Origin: Gnetum montanum
Taxonomy: Eukaryota > Streptophyta > Gnetopsida > Gnetales > Gnetaceae
Length of the DNA: 57,768 nt
Reading direction: 5' to 3'
Assembly: GCA_015680685.1 (NCBI GenBank)
Contig: MNCI01011152.1
Coordinates: 120,653-178,420, forward strand
Position 1 is the first letter of the stretch. The number at the start of each line of letters is the position of its first letter. Below the pieces are notes generated by a model. It was given only the letters and a program-made list of their open reading frames with translations, was not told the origin of the DNA and did no database searches. Made by a program: the position numbers and the translations under genes. Below, in pieces: positions 1-11,099 of this stretch.

Positions 1-560
1 GACCATCCAAAGGGCTATTACCAAGTCATGTTGCATCTACATGAGTATTGGGCTTTTACATTAAATCCCAAGTTTGTATAGAAGCACATGTCCAAGAAAT
101 TACCTTTTTCAAAAGGTAATTCTAGACAGTCCTACAACCAACCTTACTATCCTGGTAGGACTTCTTACTAACCTCAACACTATCATCAACCATTGTGGTG
201 AAACCCATAGTCATGGGGTAGGCCATCATCAAACCAGCCCTACCCTTACTACCAATGGAACCCATATAGATATTATGTTCAACAACCTGTTTCCCTAACT
301 AGTTCTACGTCCTCTACTTCAAATTGCTACTACCACTCTCCCAAGTATCATTGACCTACAACATCTTCTAAAGGATCACCACCTTACACCTCTTACCCTC
401 AATCATATCCTTAATATTCTCATAGTCCACTCCATCACATGTGACAGCTAGCAACACAAGAAAGTTTAGCACCAGAAAATTAAAGAAATAATGTCACTTC
501 TACTGCAAATGTTCATGGACATGATAATGCCAGTAGGTCCCCACCACAATCTCAGAAATG
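1..560 (+). pseudogene. Element A: gag C-terminal linker (gypsy), degenerate
   Basis: Tail of a Ty3/gypsy gag, between capsid and protease, of no known enzymatic role. Positions 110-300 align by eye with 24534-24720 of element C: both begin AAGGTAAT, then encode a Gln/Pro/Tyr-rich stretch (PYYPG, YVQQP in A; QQQYYPSG, YIQQP in C) and share the word CATAGTCATGGG. Stops and frame changes occur throughout, so it is dead. The element continues left of the window, so its LTR, primer site and capsid are not visible. After about position 1000 the sequence is already post-pol DNA, so protease, RT, RNase H and integrase are absent here. Placement rests on similarity inside the window only. Confidence 0.6.
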
Positions 561-573
561 CTCTTTCTTTAGG

Positions 574-1029
574 ATGACTCCCACATGTAAGCACAATACT
601 TGTGAACCTTCTAATTCATCCAACCCAGCACAATGCCAATCAAGTGCAACACCTTTCCTTTCACAACCAATGTCCTTTGATCCTACACAAAGGCCAACAT
701 CCATCATTACTCCAACACCTAGCAAAAGTAATGAATCTAGCACTATGGAGAGACAAACGAATCCATGCAAAACTAATCATGATCAAGGATGTAGTTGTGG
801 GTTAGACATCCACAAAATTCACACAACTCATACTTTGACCCACCATATGTTTAATAACCAAGTGTGTGATCAAAAACCCATCTATCTAGTCACAACTAAA
901 TTAGAAGACACCCAGTGGCTTGAAAATGAAAGTTTAGCACTGTCTCACAAATGCACAGAGCCTGACTACCCACTTATTAATTCTTGTCATGGTCAAATTC
1001 TTAGTCATGGGGAAAATGCCCCATCCTAA
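574..1029 (+). CDS. Unrecognised 151-codon open frame inside element A
   Basis: An uninterrupted frame starting at an ATG inside element A and ending beside a polypurine-like tract (AGTCATGGGG at 1003-1012). The peptide is Ser/Thr/Pro/Asn/His-rich with scattered Cys (CSCGLDIH) and no domain I recognise. The first half has the composition of a gag-protease linker. The last 30 residues (EPDYPLINSCHGQIL, then HGEN) loosely resemble the end of integrase in B and C just before the GGGGGAGATGG tract. It may join a linker to the tail of pol after deletion of the catalytic domains. Openness may be chance, since the region is poor in TA-rich stop words. Low confidence that it is expressed. Confidence 0.3.
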   Translation: MTPTCKHNTCEPSNSSNPAQCQSSATPFLSQPMSFDPTQRPTSIITPTPSKSNESSTMERQTNPCKTNHDQGCSCGLDIHKIHTTHTLTHHMFNNQVCDQKPIYLVTTKLEDTQWLENESLALSHKCTEPDYPLINSCHGQILSHGENAPS

Positions 1030-2440
1030 CATTTAGAATTAATAGGTGCTTTTCATCTTTTTGTTTTATAATTTTTTATCATTTTCTCCTTTCTTGATAC
1101 AAATTTTTCCTATCTTTTTTCAAATTTTTCCACATTTTGTTTTCATTCCCTTTGTCAGTAATCTTGTTTGTGAATAAAATGACATCATGTAGCCCATTGA
1201 GATGAGGCTTTCTCTCTACTATCAAGTCATGAGGGACTGATTATTTGGATAATGAAGCTACATCATCCATCCACCCATTCCATTAATAAGAGGTTTTTTC
1301 CATGGTCATAATGATATTCTTGTTTCATCATCAAACTAAGAATAAACTCATAATCATTGTGCCTAGACCAAAAAGTGAAGAACCAAGTGGGAATGTGGAG
1401 GGTCTGACATCAAGGAAGTTTATGGAATCTCTTTGACTACTTCTGTATGTTCTATCATGTTGCCAAGGTTGTAATTATATCCTTGTAGATCTAACAAAAA
1501 ATGGAAGTAAGAGTATAATAAGTGCTACCTTACCATGTCACTAGAAAGACATGTTACCCATGCCTAAAGGTAGTCCTTTGGTAAGGTTAACATAAATAAG
1601 AATAACTAAAAGGGCATTGAATAAATTTCTAAGGGTCCCACTGGAAGGCCATGTTACCCATGCCTGAAGGTTGGCAACTTCTTAGACTTCCATAATAAAA
1701 AAGAAGAGAGAAGTGCATAAACTCCTTCCTTGGACAAATCGCCAAGTGATGCTACTCCTTGCAACTATGGTAGTCTTATGGCTATCAAACGAAGAGTTGA
1801 AACAATGCGATGTCACTGGAACATGGTATGAACTTAGTTTGAATCTTGGAAAGAAGGGCTAATGATTACTTAATCATTAATAATATTCAAGGATTCATTA
1901 TGTTCATTGTAAGGCATCTCACGTCCCAAATTCTGAAATCCTTTCTAAAATCCATCTCATCTCACTATCCATATGATCCTAACTTGTGGTTTTGTGTAAC
2001 ATAGAGTTATTTTTTCAAATTGGTGGTTTTAACATGTGTGTTTTGTTCAACAAGCATGCATTGCATTTAACCCCTTTAGTGCCTCTGAACATTCTTAGGT
2101 GTGGTTATACAAGGCCATTGAAGGTGAAGCCTACTTTGGGCAGGATCAACTTGTATAACTATTGTAACTTGCACTTGTCTGACACAACTGCATCATCTTG
2201 AACCTTACAACTACATAAATGTTAAATTCAATACCTTCCCTTATCATATAACCTGTATATTCTATACCATGAATCCAATACCCCTTTTCTTACACTTTCT
2301 AAAGTTTTTAATGCTAGTGATTCCATCTTTTAACACTATTGGTGCCTAAATATGAATTTTCACTTATCTTAGAACTTTGGATTTTACATGAAACCTTCCA
2401 AACAATCATAGAGATTCATTTTCCATGCTGAATGTCCTAA
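1001..2440 (+). mobile_element. Element A: post-pol non-coding region
   Basis: Non-coding DNA that follows pol in this family. Blocks shared with B, C and D are visible in order: the polypurine-like AGTCATGGGG (1003-1012); T-rich DNA (1040-1145); CATCATCCATCCACCCATTC (1261-1280); AGACATGTTACCCATGCC, present twice (about 1547 and, as AGGCCATGTTACCCATGCC, about 1648) where other copies have one; and a GCCTACTTTGG block near 2130. No coding potential is seen. Block order identifies it as the 3' part of an element whose pol is missing. Confidence 0.65.
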
Positions 2441-2469
2441 TCGAATGCAATTTCAAGAACCCCATTGGA

Positions 2470-2510
2470 TACCTAGTATCAAGTCCATAAAAGTTATAAA
2501 TAGGACCCCC
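2470..2510 (+). promoter_or_regulatory. Possible internal promoter upstream of element A aORF
   Basis: AAGTTATAAATAGGACC (about 2491-2507) has a good TATA box and lies upstream of the extra ORF, in the same relative place as the U3-like block at 51283-51370 of element D. Weak alone; supported by the parallel position. Confidence 0.3.
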
Positions 2511-3059
2511 ATGATGTTCAAAAATTCATTATCATCTCTTGAAGCTAAGGGAGTTTTTTGCATTTTTTTTTCTATCTCAACAAAGAGCTCTACAAACCAA
2601 CTTCCACACATGATATCTTGCTCCATACAACAATTTTCATGGTTTTTCAATCCATTTGATCCTAGAGTGTTTAATTTAGTTGGGGGAGGATGCTTGTGTG
2701 GAAAACTTACACTAATTTTCTAAATTTTGCTATCTCTTGGTAGGTATTATAAGGGTAAGAATGTAAAAAAATTTAAGTATTCTAATGAACAATCAATTGT
2801 ATGTATGCCAGAACCTCTAATTCTCTCATCCAAAGGATCATAACCATCATTATAAGCCATACATAAGGGAAAAGAAGCTAATTTTGAAGGATCATAAAAG
2901 AAGTTAACAACTTCTAGGTATTTTTCTTGAAATTTTTATAACTCTGTAATCACATGAGCTAAGAACTTAATGGAACTAAGGTCATGGACAATGTATAAAC
3001 CTGTTTACAATAAATGGAAAGCACCTTAGTAACTCTAAATCATTGATTGATTGTAAATG
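2511..3059 (+). other. Element A spacer before the aORF
   Basis: AT-rich DNA between the TATA-like site and the first recognisable aORF codons. It holds a purine-rich word (GTTGGGGGAGGATG, about 2678) and a CTCTTGGTAG that could be a splice acceptor at about 2740, comparable to TTGTGATTGCAG before the aORF of element D. No ORF is recognised. Confidence 0.35.
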
Positions 3060-5420
3060 GCCCCAAAAAGAGGCAAAGAAGAAGGACCTTTGCAAGGCAC
3101 AAGCAAATGCTTGAGAGGTGGTAGAGGTTGATTAGGAGAATAAGGCCCACTAGCTGAGCATGAAGAACATGACACCCAATCATTTAGCATTCATCATGAG
3201 GCTCCTGCTATAGGGAAATTGGTCCAAGGGGAGGCCACCAAACCATAAGCTCCAGTGCAAGGACAATGTCTCATGTTGTCCTAAGATTTCCTCAAAGTCA
3301 TCCAAGAGCAATCCATGCTAAACACGGTCATTGTGGAAATGAACTATGGGTCATTCATGACATTTTCACCTGAGGTAGTTAGAACTCAACTTTAAGCATC
3401 ACCTCTATGACATATTCTATCTAAAAGTGGGAAATGGTACCTTGGTAAGGCATACCAATTTTCTCATAATAAGGAAAAAGGCACCATTGTCAACATTGGC
3501 AAAGTATCTATCTCTTTTTTAGTCAAGGCCATTGTAAAGGCTCTAAACATACCTAATGTGGGGGCCAAGGTAGCACATATGTTCACAAGGTCTGATACAA
3601 AAACCAAGAAACTATGGTTAAAGCAGGCATACAACAAAGAAAACAAGATATACAATGAGTTGACTTTGGAAGAGAGGACCTACTTAAAAATTAGCACATA
3701 CCACCTCTTTCCAACTAAAGGGCTTAATAGAATATCAACTTATGTAGCTAGAGGAAGTGCAATCTTGATGGGAAAATACAATGTCAATCTTACCTAGTTG
3801 TACTTCATGGAAAAGGTGGTTCAAGGAAAGAAAGGTAGGAAAGCTAACACTTCCATTTTCTTGCCTAATTAGAAAGCTGTGAAAGCACACTGAAATCCTA
3901 GGTTACACCAATGATGTTTCTAGGAGGGCTTAGAATGCTTTCTTCACTGAATAACACCAATGAAAGACCTTGGTAATGAATAAGAACTAGAGAAGGAGCT
4001 GAAATAAGAACCAAAATAGGAGCTTGAGCAAGAATCATTGCAATGGTGAGAGTCGCAAGATCCACTACCACTACCACAAGACTATAGGCCCACAATGAAC
4101 CATCTGTAGAGAATTACTAAAACTCTCAATTAGGGAAGTAGGGATGAATCAAACCTCTTCCAAGTCATCAATGATGTTGTGAAACCTACAATTTCTATCA
4201 ATTCATCAAAAGGATAGTTTTCTTTATAATTAGAAGGAGAAGCCCAATGGTCAAAATAGATCTTTGGAAATGTCGCATCTTTTCAAGTAATGCTTGAAAT
4301 AGCACAAGGTACCACAGTCATGGCCATGCAATACCAAGATGTGGTAAGCATAGTAGAAGTTATCACATACCACAATAAAGAATCTTTTAATGTTCCTATT
4401 ATGCCTCTGATAGATTTGAATAGAATCAGAGATGCACAAATGTTAGCTGAGACTTCAATGACTCCTGTGGCACATGAGGATGTGCTTAACAGATTGCTAC
4501 AAAGTAGATAAGTAATGACAACTTTGTTTGACATCCCTAGTGATGTCATTACAATACAATCTAACCTCATTGCCACAAAAGGAAAATTAGTCATGGAAGA
4601 GACAGGGCAAAGCATGCAGAAGTAGAAGTGCATAAATTACAACAAGAGCTCATTTCCCTAAAAGCTAAAAGGAAGGATCCTTTCCAATTCATTGCACCTA
4701 ACCAGTTAGTACAATTTCAAATAGAGAAACTGAGCTGATTGATTTAGTAGAACAAAGTTGTTGAGTAGGAAAAGGAGAAAGTGGTTTGAAATGCCTCAGC
4801 TGCCAAAGCCCAAGCATATGTCCATAAGAAGGCATTGATCGTTACACAAGAGGAGAACAAGCAACTTGCTACTAATAATAGGTTAACCACTATTGAAAAA
4901 TAGAAAAAAATTTTGAAAGAAAGTATCCACTAGTTGAGAGAGCAACTGGTGAGTGTTAACTAAGATATAAGTAGATTGGCAAGAGAAAATTGAATCCACT
5001 TAATAGAGGAGGGCTACGCAATCTACCAAAAAATCTGCAATTGAGATAAGTGTGTGGTAAAATGAGGCCAAGAAACATGAAAAGCTAAAGGAGCACTTCT
5101 GAGACCAAATTGACATGTACAAATAGATTAATGAAAAACAAATCTAGATAAAAGCTTACATCAATTTCATGTTAACATAGAATCCTAACTAGCAGTCCAT
5201 CTTGGATAGCTATGCCTTAGTCCACCAAGCAAAAGTGTAGAACAAGGATCTACAAATTGAATATTTGAAAGAGTAAATGGCATTGGCTAACCTTTGCTAC
5301 ACCAATCTTACCATGTTAATAGTAGGTCAACCTAGAAATGAATTAGAACTAAAACACCAACAAATTTGGGCTACCATGTCTCAACTGCAAATTTGTCTAA
5401 GTCTCAACATGAGGGCACTT
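3060..5420 (+). pseudogene. Element A: extra ORF (aORF), degenerate
   Basis: Extra reading frame located after pol in some members of this family. The best stretch (about 3466-3850) contains ERTYLKISTYHLFPTKG and aligns with KEKRVYFKIVAYHLNPMV of element D (about 52380-52450). Both resemble the conserved core of the 'putative plant transposon protein' family found in Athila-like elements; that assignment is from memory of the family and unverified. The start is basic (KRGKEEG, about 3070); 4290-5330 is charged, helical and coiled-coil-like, with many stops. Similarity to D persists to LANLCYTNLTM (about 5290) and ends near 5420, where an unrelated repeat array begins, so the C-terminal Pro-rich tail seen in D is lost. 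No signal peptide or membrane segment is evident, so I do not call it env. Confidence 0.55.
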
Positions 5421-7030
5421 TTTGCAAATCTTTCTAAGTGCTAGGACTATGCTCTTCATTGCACCAGAGCATAGTCAACCCAATGGAGAGCATAGTTAGC
5501 TCCAAAGACTAATTTTTTTGCAATTTTTCCTAAGTGTTAGCATGAAGCAAGAAGCTACAGATTTTTCTAAGTGTTGGATCTACATTCTACACTGCACCAA
5601 AGCGTAGTTAGCTCAATAGAGAGCATAGTTAACACATAAGGGTCAATTTCATAGATTTTTCAAAGTGTCAAGCTAAAAAATATAGATTTTTCTAAGTGTC
5701 AAGACTACGCTCTCCACCAGACTAGAGCGTAGTAGTATACATAGTTGGCATGGAAGAAATAGTTTGGCAAAAAAAAATTTAAGTCTTGAGACTATGCTCT
5801 GCACTTCCTGGAAGTGTAGTTAGCATTAAAGACTCAGTCTTTTGCAGTTTTTTCTAATTGTTAAGACTATGCTCTCCACTGCCCTAGAGCATAGTCGAGC
5901 ATAGTCAACTGGAAGCCAAATTTCTACAAAATTTCTCTAACTACTGGGACTACACTCAACCCTAGTCAAGAGTGTAGTTGACCTTCCCTGGAGCATAGTT
6001 AGTGCATTATCCAAAATTTTTTTACGTTTGGGACTATGCTCTCCCCTAGTCTAGAGCGTAGTCAAGCATAGTCATGTAGAACAACCTCCAAAGGCCTCCA
6101 CAATGTAGCATCGTCTTTCACATCAACTTTGACACATCTTTGGTAAGCATTTGCATCTTTTTGCACCCCCTTTGTTCCAAAATTGTAACTACAGTCAACC
6201 CCACTCTCAACAATGGACAACGTAGTCCCAAAGCCTAGTCTCCAAAAGTTGCATTTTTTTTTCATTTTTATTAAGTACATTGTAGTTTTCTTGACACACG
6301 AACATGTAGTTGATAGCATAGTCATAGTCTAGTAGCCTCATAGAGTTTGGTAGAGGACAACATGACATAACATCACTTGCCTCAATGGAGAGCATAGTTG
6401 GGTTATAGCAAAGTGCCAAATACCCCACTATTGCATGACAGTCTCTCTATCTTTTGACAATCCTAACCCTATAAATATACCCATCATCTATGTTTTAGGG
6501 ATTGACATTTTTATTGGTTGGCATTTTCATTTGGCATTTGGCCTTTTAGGCCAATGAGACCCAAAGGCACAGTAGTTTGGCATTTCGTCATTTTGGGTCA
6601 ATGAGACCCAAAGGCATACCAACACTGTAGAGAGGTATAGTTGCATTCCATGGTTTACCATAGCCCTGCAAGATACCAAAGCCCACAGTACACCATGGTG
6701 GCCAACCCAGTAGGCTCAAACACCATGGTGAGTGATAGACTTCATAGCCCGACACCACCAAGACTGTGACTATGCTCTCCACTATGCTTGTTATACATCA
6801 CATACCTTTTGAACCACTTTTGGAGTTAACTATGCTCAACCCCATTTGGGGTGGTTTTTTGTTTCTCTCTCATACATTTTTCACATTTTCTTTACAATTT
6901 TTTGAATTTTTAATGTGTGGTCATGTTATAACTACACTCACACGGTAGTCTCCACGGGGTGGCATCCCCATTCATGCCAAAACCCTTAACTACGCTGCCC
7001 CCATCCATGACTATGCTCTACACTTAGCAC
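5421..7030. repeat. Array of GACTAYGCTCT / AGAGCRTAGTC inverted motifs
   Basis: A block of degenerate units, each with GACTAYGCTCT followed 10-30 bp later by one or two copies of its reverse complement AGAGCRTAGTC. Forward copies start near 5445, 5577 (degenerate), 5703, 5790, 5865, 5948 and 6032 (spacing about 75-132 bp). Reverse copies lie near 5466, 5487, 5600, 5621, 5723, 5812, 5887, 5897, 5968, 5990, 6051 and 6062. Looser copies continue to about 7020 (6774, 6826, 6992, 7011). Most units begin with a T-rich lead such as TTTTGCAATTTTTCCTAAGTG. The Y/R position is CpG or its decay product TpG/CpA. There is no coding frame. Also inside: AATGAGACCCAAAGGCA, repeated near 6553 and 6599, and a TATAAATATA at 6471. 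Confidence 0.7.
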
Positions 7031-7481
7031 TACAAAACACCACTAGAATACTTAGCACCATTTTGTGTTATTTGCACTCGCATCTCAGCTAACCATGCCA
7101 TCCCTGATTACATCCATCGCCTAGCTGCAACTAGCAAAGTTCCTATTTGATCAACAAGATTGTTCAGGATTCCTTGTCTCTACTTCCAGTAGGCCCTTGC
7201 ATAAAGGTGGCATTAGGCTAGGTGTTTGTTGACCCCCCAGTGATTCTAGCCACCGACATTTTTGGTCACTACAAGAACAAGTAGTAGCCACTTATGCCTT
7301 GTATGAAAAAGATTTTGTAGATAGGAAAAATGCTCTACAAAAGTTCACATGGCAAACTTAGAGTTAGAAATAATTAAGGCTTGCTACCATGGGCAAAGAG
7401 ATGTATTCATGGACCTGGCTAAAAGATTAATAAATCATCTTGAACTAAAAGAAAAGGCTAGAGCTTTCAAGGAGGAATCAC
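7031..7481 (+). pseudogene. Unassigned coding-like fragment before element B
   Basis: Between the array and RT of element B. About 7260-7480 can be read with small frame changes as an acidic/basic helical peptide (QVVATYALYEKDFVDRKNAL, then LELKEKARAFKEE), like the coiled-coil part of a retroelement gag or aORF. It matches no other stretch of this window that I could find. It is joined abruptly to RT sequence at about 7481 (GGAATCAC followed by TTGTCAACCTAAAATC). Confidence 0.3.
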
Positions 7482-8065
7482 TTGTCAACCTAAAATCATA
7501 AAAGATGTACGATCATTCCTTGGATATACGAGCTACTATAGACATTTCATTGAGAAATTTTTCAAGATTGCAAAATCATTGGTAGAATTAACAAAAAAGG
7601 ACGTACCCTTTAAATAGACCAAGGAATGTGAGCTAGTTTTCCAAACTTTGAAGCAAAAGCTAGTAGGAACACCCATTCTACAAGCTTCTGACTAGTCCAA
7701 ACCATTCCATATAATGACTGACGTGTCTGATTTTGCTTCAAGAGCTGTACTTACATAGTTAGATAACCAAAAATTTCCCTATTACATTCACTGTGCAAGT
7801 TGAAGTATTGCTAGTGCACAACTCAACTACACCACAATAGAAAAAGAGTTAATGGCTATGGTGTTTGCACTAGAAAAATTTAGGCACTATGTATTAGGCT
7901 ATAAGATATTTTTATACATAGATCATAGTGCAATTTGGTTCCTTATGAATAAACCAATGGTAAGCCATTGCATCATATGATGGCTCGTGATCTTGCAAGA
8001 GTTTGATCTTACAATGATCTATCGTAAAGGCACCGAGAATGTTATTGTTAATCATTTATCTTGAT
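7482..8065 (+). pseudogene. Element B: RT C-terminus and RNase H, degenerate
   Basis: C-terminal part of Ty3/gypsy reverse transcriptase joined to RNase H; in a live element these make and clear the DNA/RNA hybrid. Readable motifs in order: KDVRSFLGYTSYYRHFIEK (RT connection, about 7507-7560), FKXTKECE, the RNase H start KPFHIMTDVSDFASRAVL (about 7698-7750), YYIHCAS, ELMAMVFALEKFRHYVLGYK (about 7850-7905) and IDHSAIWFLMNKPM (about 7918-7960). Stops sit where Trp or Gln is expected, fitting G-to-A or C-to-T decay. The RT palm with its FMDD site is missing upstream: the fragment begins abruptly after unrelated DNA. Confidence 0.8.
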
Positions 8066-9194
8066 TGCGATGGGACAACAAAGAGGACAAATACCCAATT
8101 TTTGATCACTTCCCTGATGAACTCCTCTTTGTAGGTGTAATAAACAATCAATCACCCATAGATACAAATTAGTATAGTAGTATTCTTACCTATCTTCTCA
8201 CACAAGAAACACCACAAGGCCTAGACATTAAAAAGAAACAACAATTTCTCCACCGAGTCAAACATTTCATGGAAATTCATGGACACCTTTACAAGGTATG
8301 TTCTGATGGCTTCGTTCGATGGTGTGTTCCCGATGTAGATCAATTACGAATTCTCCAAGATTCTCATGAGGGCCTTTGTAGGGGTCATCACGCTAAGAGA
8401 CGAACAGCCATTAAAATCTTGCTTGCAGGATATTATTGGCCTACCTTATTTTGGGACGCCCATCATTTTGTCCAATCTTGTGAGTGCTGCCAACACGATT
8501 GGGGAATGACTACTATAATGGAGGTTCCAAAACAATGGATTCAACCCTTATAACCCTTCAACATATGGGATATTGATTTTATGGGGCCTATTACACCAAT
8601 GTCCAATGGAAAAGCATACATTGTTGTTGTTGTTGACTATTTTACAAAGTGGGTAGAAGCAACCACTGTTATCAACTATACATCATCTACTGCTACAAGA
8701 TTTGTTTAACAAGANGTGGTAAACTTCCAACACTTCCTATCCAAGTAGAGCTTTGTACACTATCTACAGTATGTGACCTTAACCTTGACCTTAGTCTAGC
8801 ACAGAAAGAATAGTTAATGAATCTTAACTTGCTAGATGAAAATCGATTAACTACCCTATCATCCAACAAACTACACATGGCCTTCAACAAACAACGTCAT
8901 GACCTGAAATTAGAAAAGTCAAATACCAACCAGGAGATAGGGTTCTTTCTTCGAATCTCACAGATGTGCCAAAACAAACTAAATTTCAAACACTGTGGGA
9001 AGGACCTTATATCAGTCATGAAAATTTTCCTTCAGTGGCCATGATGATCTATAAACCTAGAAGCTTGGATAAGAAATTATTGGTCAACATACAACAAACC
9101 AAACCTTTCCACGAGCCCAAAACAGCCAGTACTAGCACTACCTCTATTGATGGACAACCCCTACTCATTATTTCGAATCTCCTCCTTCCAACTT
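8066..9194 (+). pseudogene. Element B: integrase with an internal deletion
   Basis: Ty3/gypsy integrase, which joins element cDNA to the chromosome. The HHCC zinc domain is well kept (8269-8553): His in DSHEG, His in GHHAK, Cys pair in CECC. The core starts at DIDFMGPITPMSN (about 8570) and runs to SSTATRFV (about 8705). There, at an N at 8715, it jumps to the region after the core, losing about 0.3 kb by comparison with 28020-28320 of element C, including the second Asp and the Glu of the DDE triad. The C-terminal part continues through DLNLDLSLAQKE and LLDENRLTTLSSNKLHMAFN to about 9194. It cannot encode an active enzyme. The N may mark an assembly problem at the deletion. Confidence 0.8.
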
Positions 9195-9210
9195 AATCAT
9201 GGGGGAGATG
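9195..9210 (+). promoter_or_regulatory. Internal polypurine-like tract after pol (element B)
   Basis: AATCATGGGGGAGATG directly follows integrase. Its first 11 bases are identical to the tract before the 3' LTR of the same element (AATCATGGGGGTA, 11087-11099). It could prime internal plus-strand synthesis or mark an ancestral 3' LTR boundary. Confidence 0.4.
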
Positions 9211-11086
9211 GCCACCAATGCTAGTTATTCTACGCCCTCAATTTCTTTTATCTTTTTATTTTCCACATTTTTTTCATATTTACTTATTTTTGTTTTACAC
9301 CATCATTAACATTTTTTCTATTTCTTTCTTTATTACATTTTTTTTGATTTATTCCCACTCATCACATAATAAGTTCTTGTGATGGTGGATTGTACTATAA
9401 TAGTGTTGCTTGCTAATGTTTGGTTTTTACCTTTGACTTTCAATGTTGATGTTAAGATATGGTTTCTTTTGCTAAAATAGGCAATGAGTCCATGTCATCC
9501 ATTCATCCACTCAACTCTATGGTCTCCCTTGGTTTTGGAACTATACTATCCCTTTTTCTAAGCAAACCTATAAATGAATTGGTGCCTTGATATTCTTCAA
9601 ACCAAGGAAAGATTCAAATGAATTGAAAAGGGTGTGACCTAAAGGGGATTCAATGCGTTTGTGCTGGCTATTCTCTTGGGTACTTGAATGTTTTTCATAG
9701 GTTTTCCACCATCCCACTGTCAACTAATCTTAGGAAGTTGAATGAATTAAATAAGTCTTTGCATGGTGTGGTTCTCACTCAAAAAAAAATAAACTAGTCG
9801 GAATTCAAAGCACACTCCTTAGATATAATAACAAAACATGGGCTACAAGCACTGGTTATGGAACTGGAAACACATGCTACCCATGCCTAAAGGTCTCCTT
9901 CCTACTTCTCTATTCTTCTCTTTTTGGGATGATGGTTGCTTTGTGAATGCATTCTTATTGCTTTAGGAGGATGGGTTGGTCAAGGGTGTTGATGCAAGGT
10001 CACTGGATGTGGATAGTTTTAATTTGGATTTGGGCTAAATTTTATTAAGTCACCTTAATTACATACTACACAAGGGACTTTAGACAACCTTGATTTTGGG
10101 ATTCCATTCCATTCTCTCTTCTCTTTCCATATTTCTTTCCATATTCCACCTCATTGCCAGTTTTATGATTAGTCTGTATCTTGGTTAATGCATTGTTATG
10201 CTTGGGTGAATTCTTAACTATTGTGTCCATCTATCATTCCTAGAGCCTACAGACTCTTTGGTTTGTGGGTTTGTTAGGGCATAAAGGGCATGAGCCTACT
10301 TTGGGGAGGACCCATTAGCATTCCTTTTTGGTGCAATTGTTAAGTTCTTTCCCTTAAACATTTCTTGCAATCAACTATTTCTTGTTTCACCTCATCTATG
10401 ACATCTATTTTTCTCTACCCTTCTATGCATTTTTATTAGCTTCACCATTGTTATTTCTCTAATCTTCCTTGTTCTTTCATTTTCCATCCCATTTCTACCA
10501 AAGGTTCACTCTTAATCATGGGGGCATGTCACAAATTTTTCCATTCCATTACTTATCTTACCCCTACACCTTAGGTAGTTATCAGTTACAAACCTCTAAC
10601 CCAATATCTGCCATACCCACAACCTAGCCAATGTGCTTCATATCAAGGCAAGGTACCAATTACATTATATCTTATCTATCCTTGTTAATTTGTGATTATG
10701 TTGTGTGTGTAGATGATGATCACATGGACAATGGACTAGGATAGGAGGGAGCACTCAGGATGGATTGGAGCAAGAGCATTTACACAAGGAATAAACTTGG
10801 TCATGTGGCCATGGATGAACAATGGTGTGCATAATTCTGACATCGGTAGCAACACACCTTATTTTCTATTCTCTCTCTCCCTTCAAGCTATTGAATGAGG
10901 GTCTAGATGTCATCTATGTACAGTGTTCACCACAATGGTTATGAACACCAATGTTGTAATATGTTTGTTGATCCGTTCACTAGGCACTTTGAGTCTTTCA
11001 TTCCATATCACAGTCAGTTGTTGTTCAGTCAATAATCTTATACCTTCCCAATATTTTGTAAGGAACTTGAGGATGATTTTTCATTC
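9211..11086 (+). mobile_element. Element B: post-pol non-coding region
   Basis: About 1.9 kb without a gene. Blocks shared with C and D: T-rich start; CATCCATTCATCCACTCAAC (about 9498); TCTTTGCATGGTGTGGTTC (about 9752); CACACTCCTTAGA; ACACATGCTACCCATGCC (about 9871); GAGCCTACTTTGGGGAGGA (about 10291). There is no aORF: the region goes straight to the terminal polypurine tract. Confidence 0.7.
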
Positions 11087-11099
11087 AATCATGGGGGTA
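11087..11099 (+). promoter_or_regulatory. 3' polypurine tract of element B
   Basis: AATCATGGGGGTA lies immediately before the LTR start TGATGAG. The same context, CATGGGGGTA or GTGGGGGTA, precedes the 3' LTRs of C and D. Confidence 0.65.

Noticed and set aside
2445-2723. 92-codon frame and its minus-strand shadow
   Set aside because: Lies in spacer DNA of element A with no similarity to the other copies and no domain.
4283-4633. 116-codon minus-strand frame
   Set aside because: Antisense shadow of the element A aORF; no independent support.
6460-6500. LTR promoter suggested by TATAAATATA inside the array
   Set aside because: No matching LTR ends, PBS or second copy could be found around it.
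5421-7030. CRISPR-like array
   Set aside because: Repeat units are degenerate, spacing is irregular, repeats occur in both orientations, and the genome is eukaryotic.
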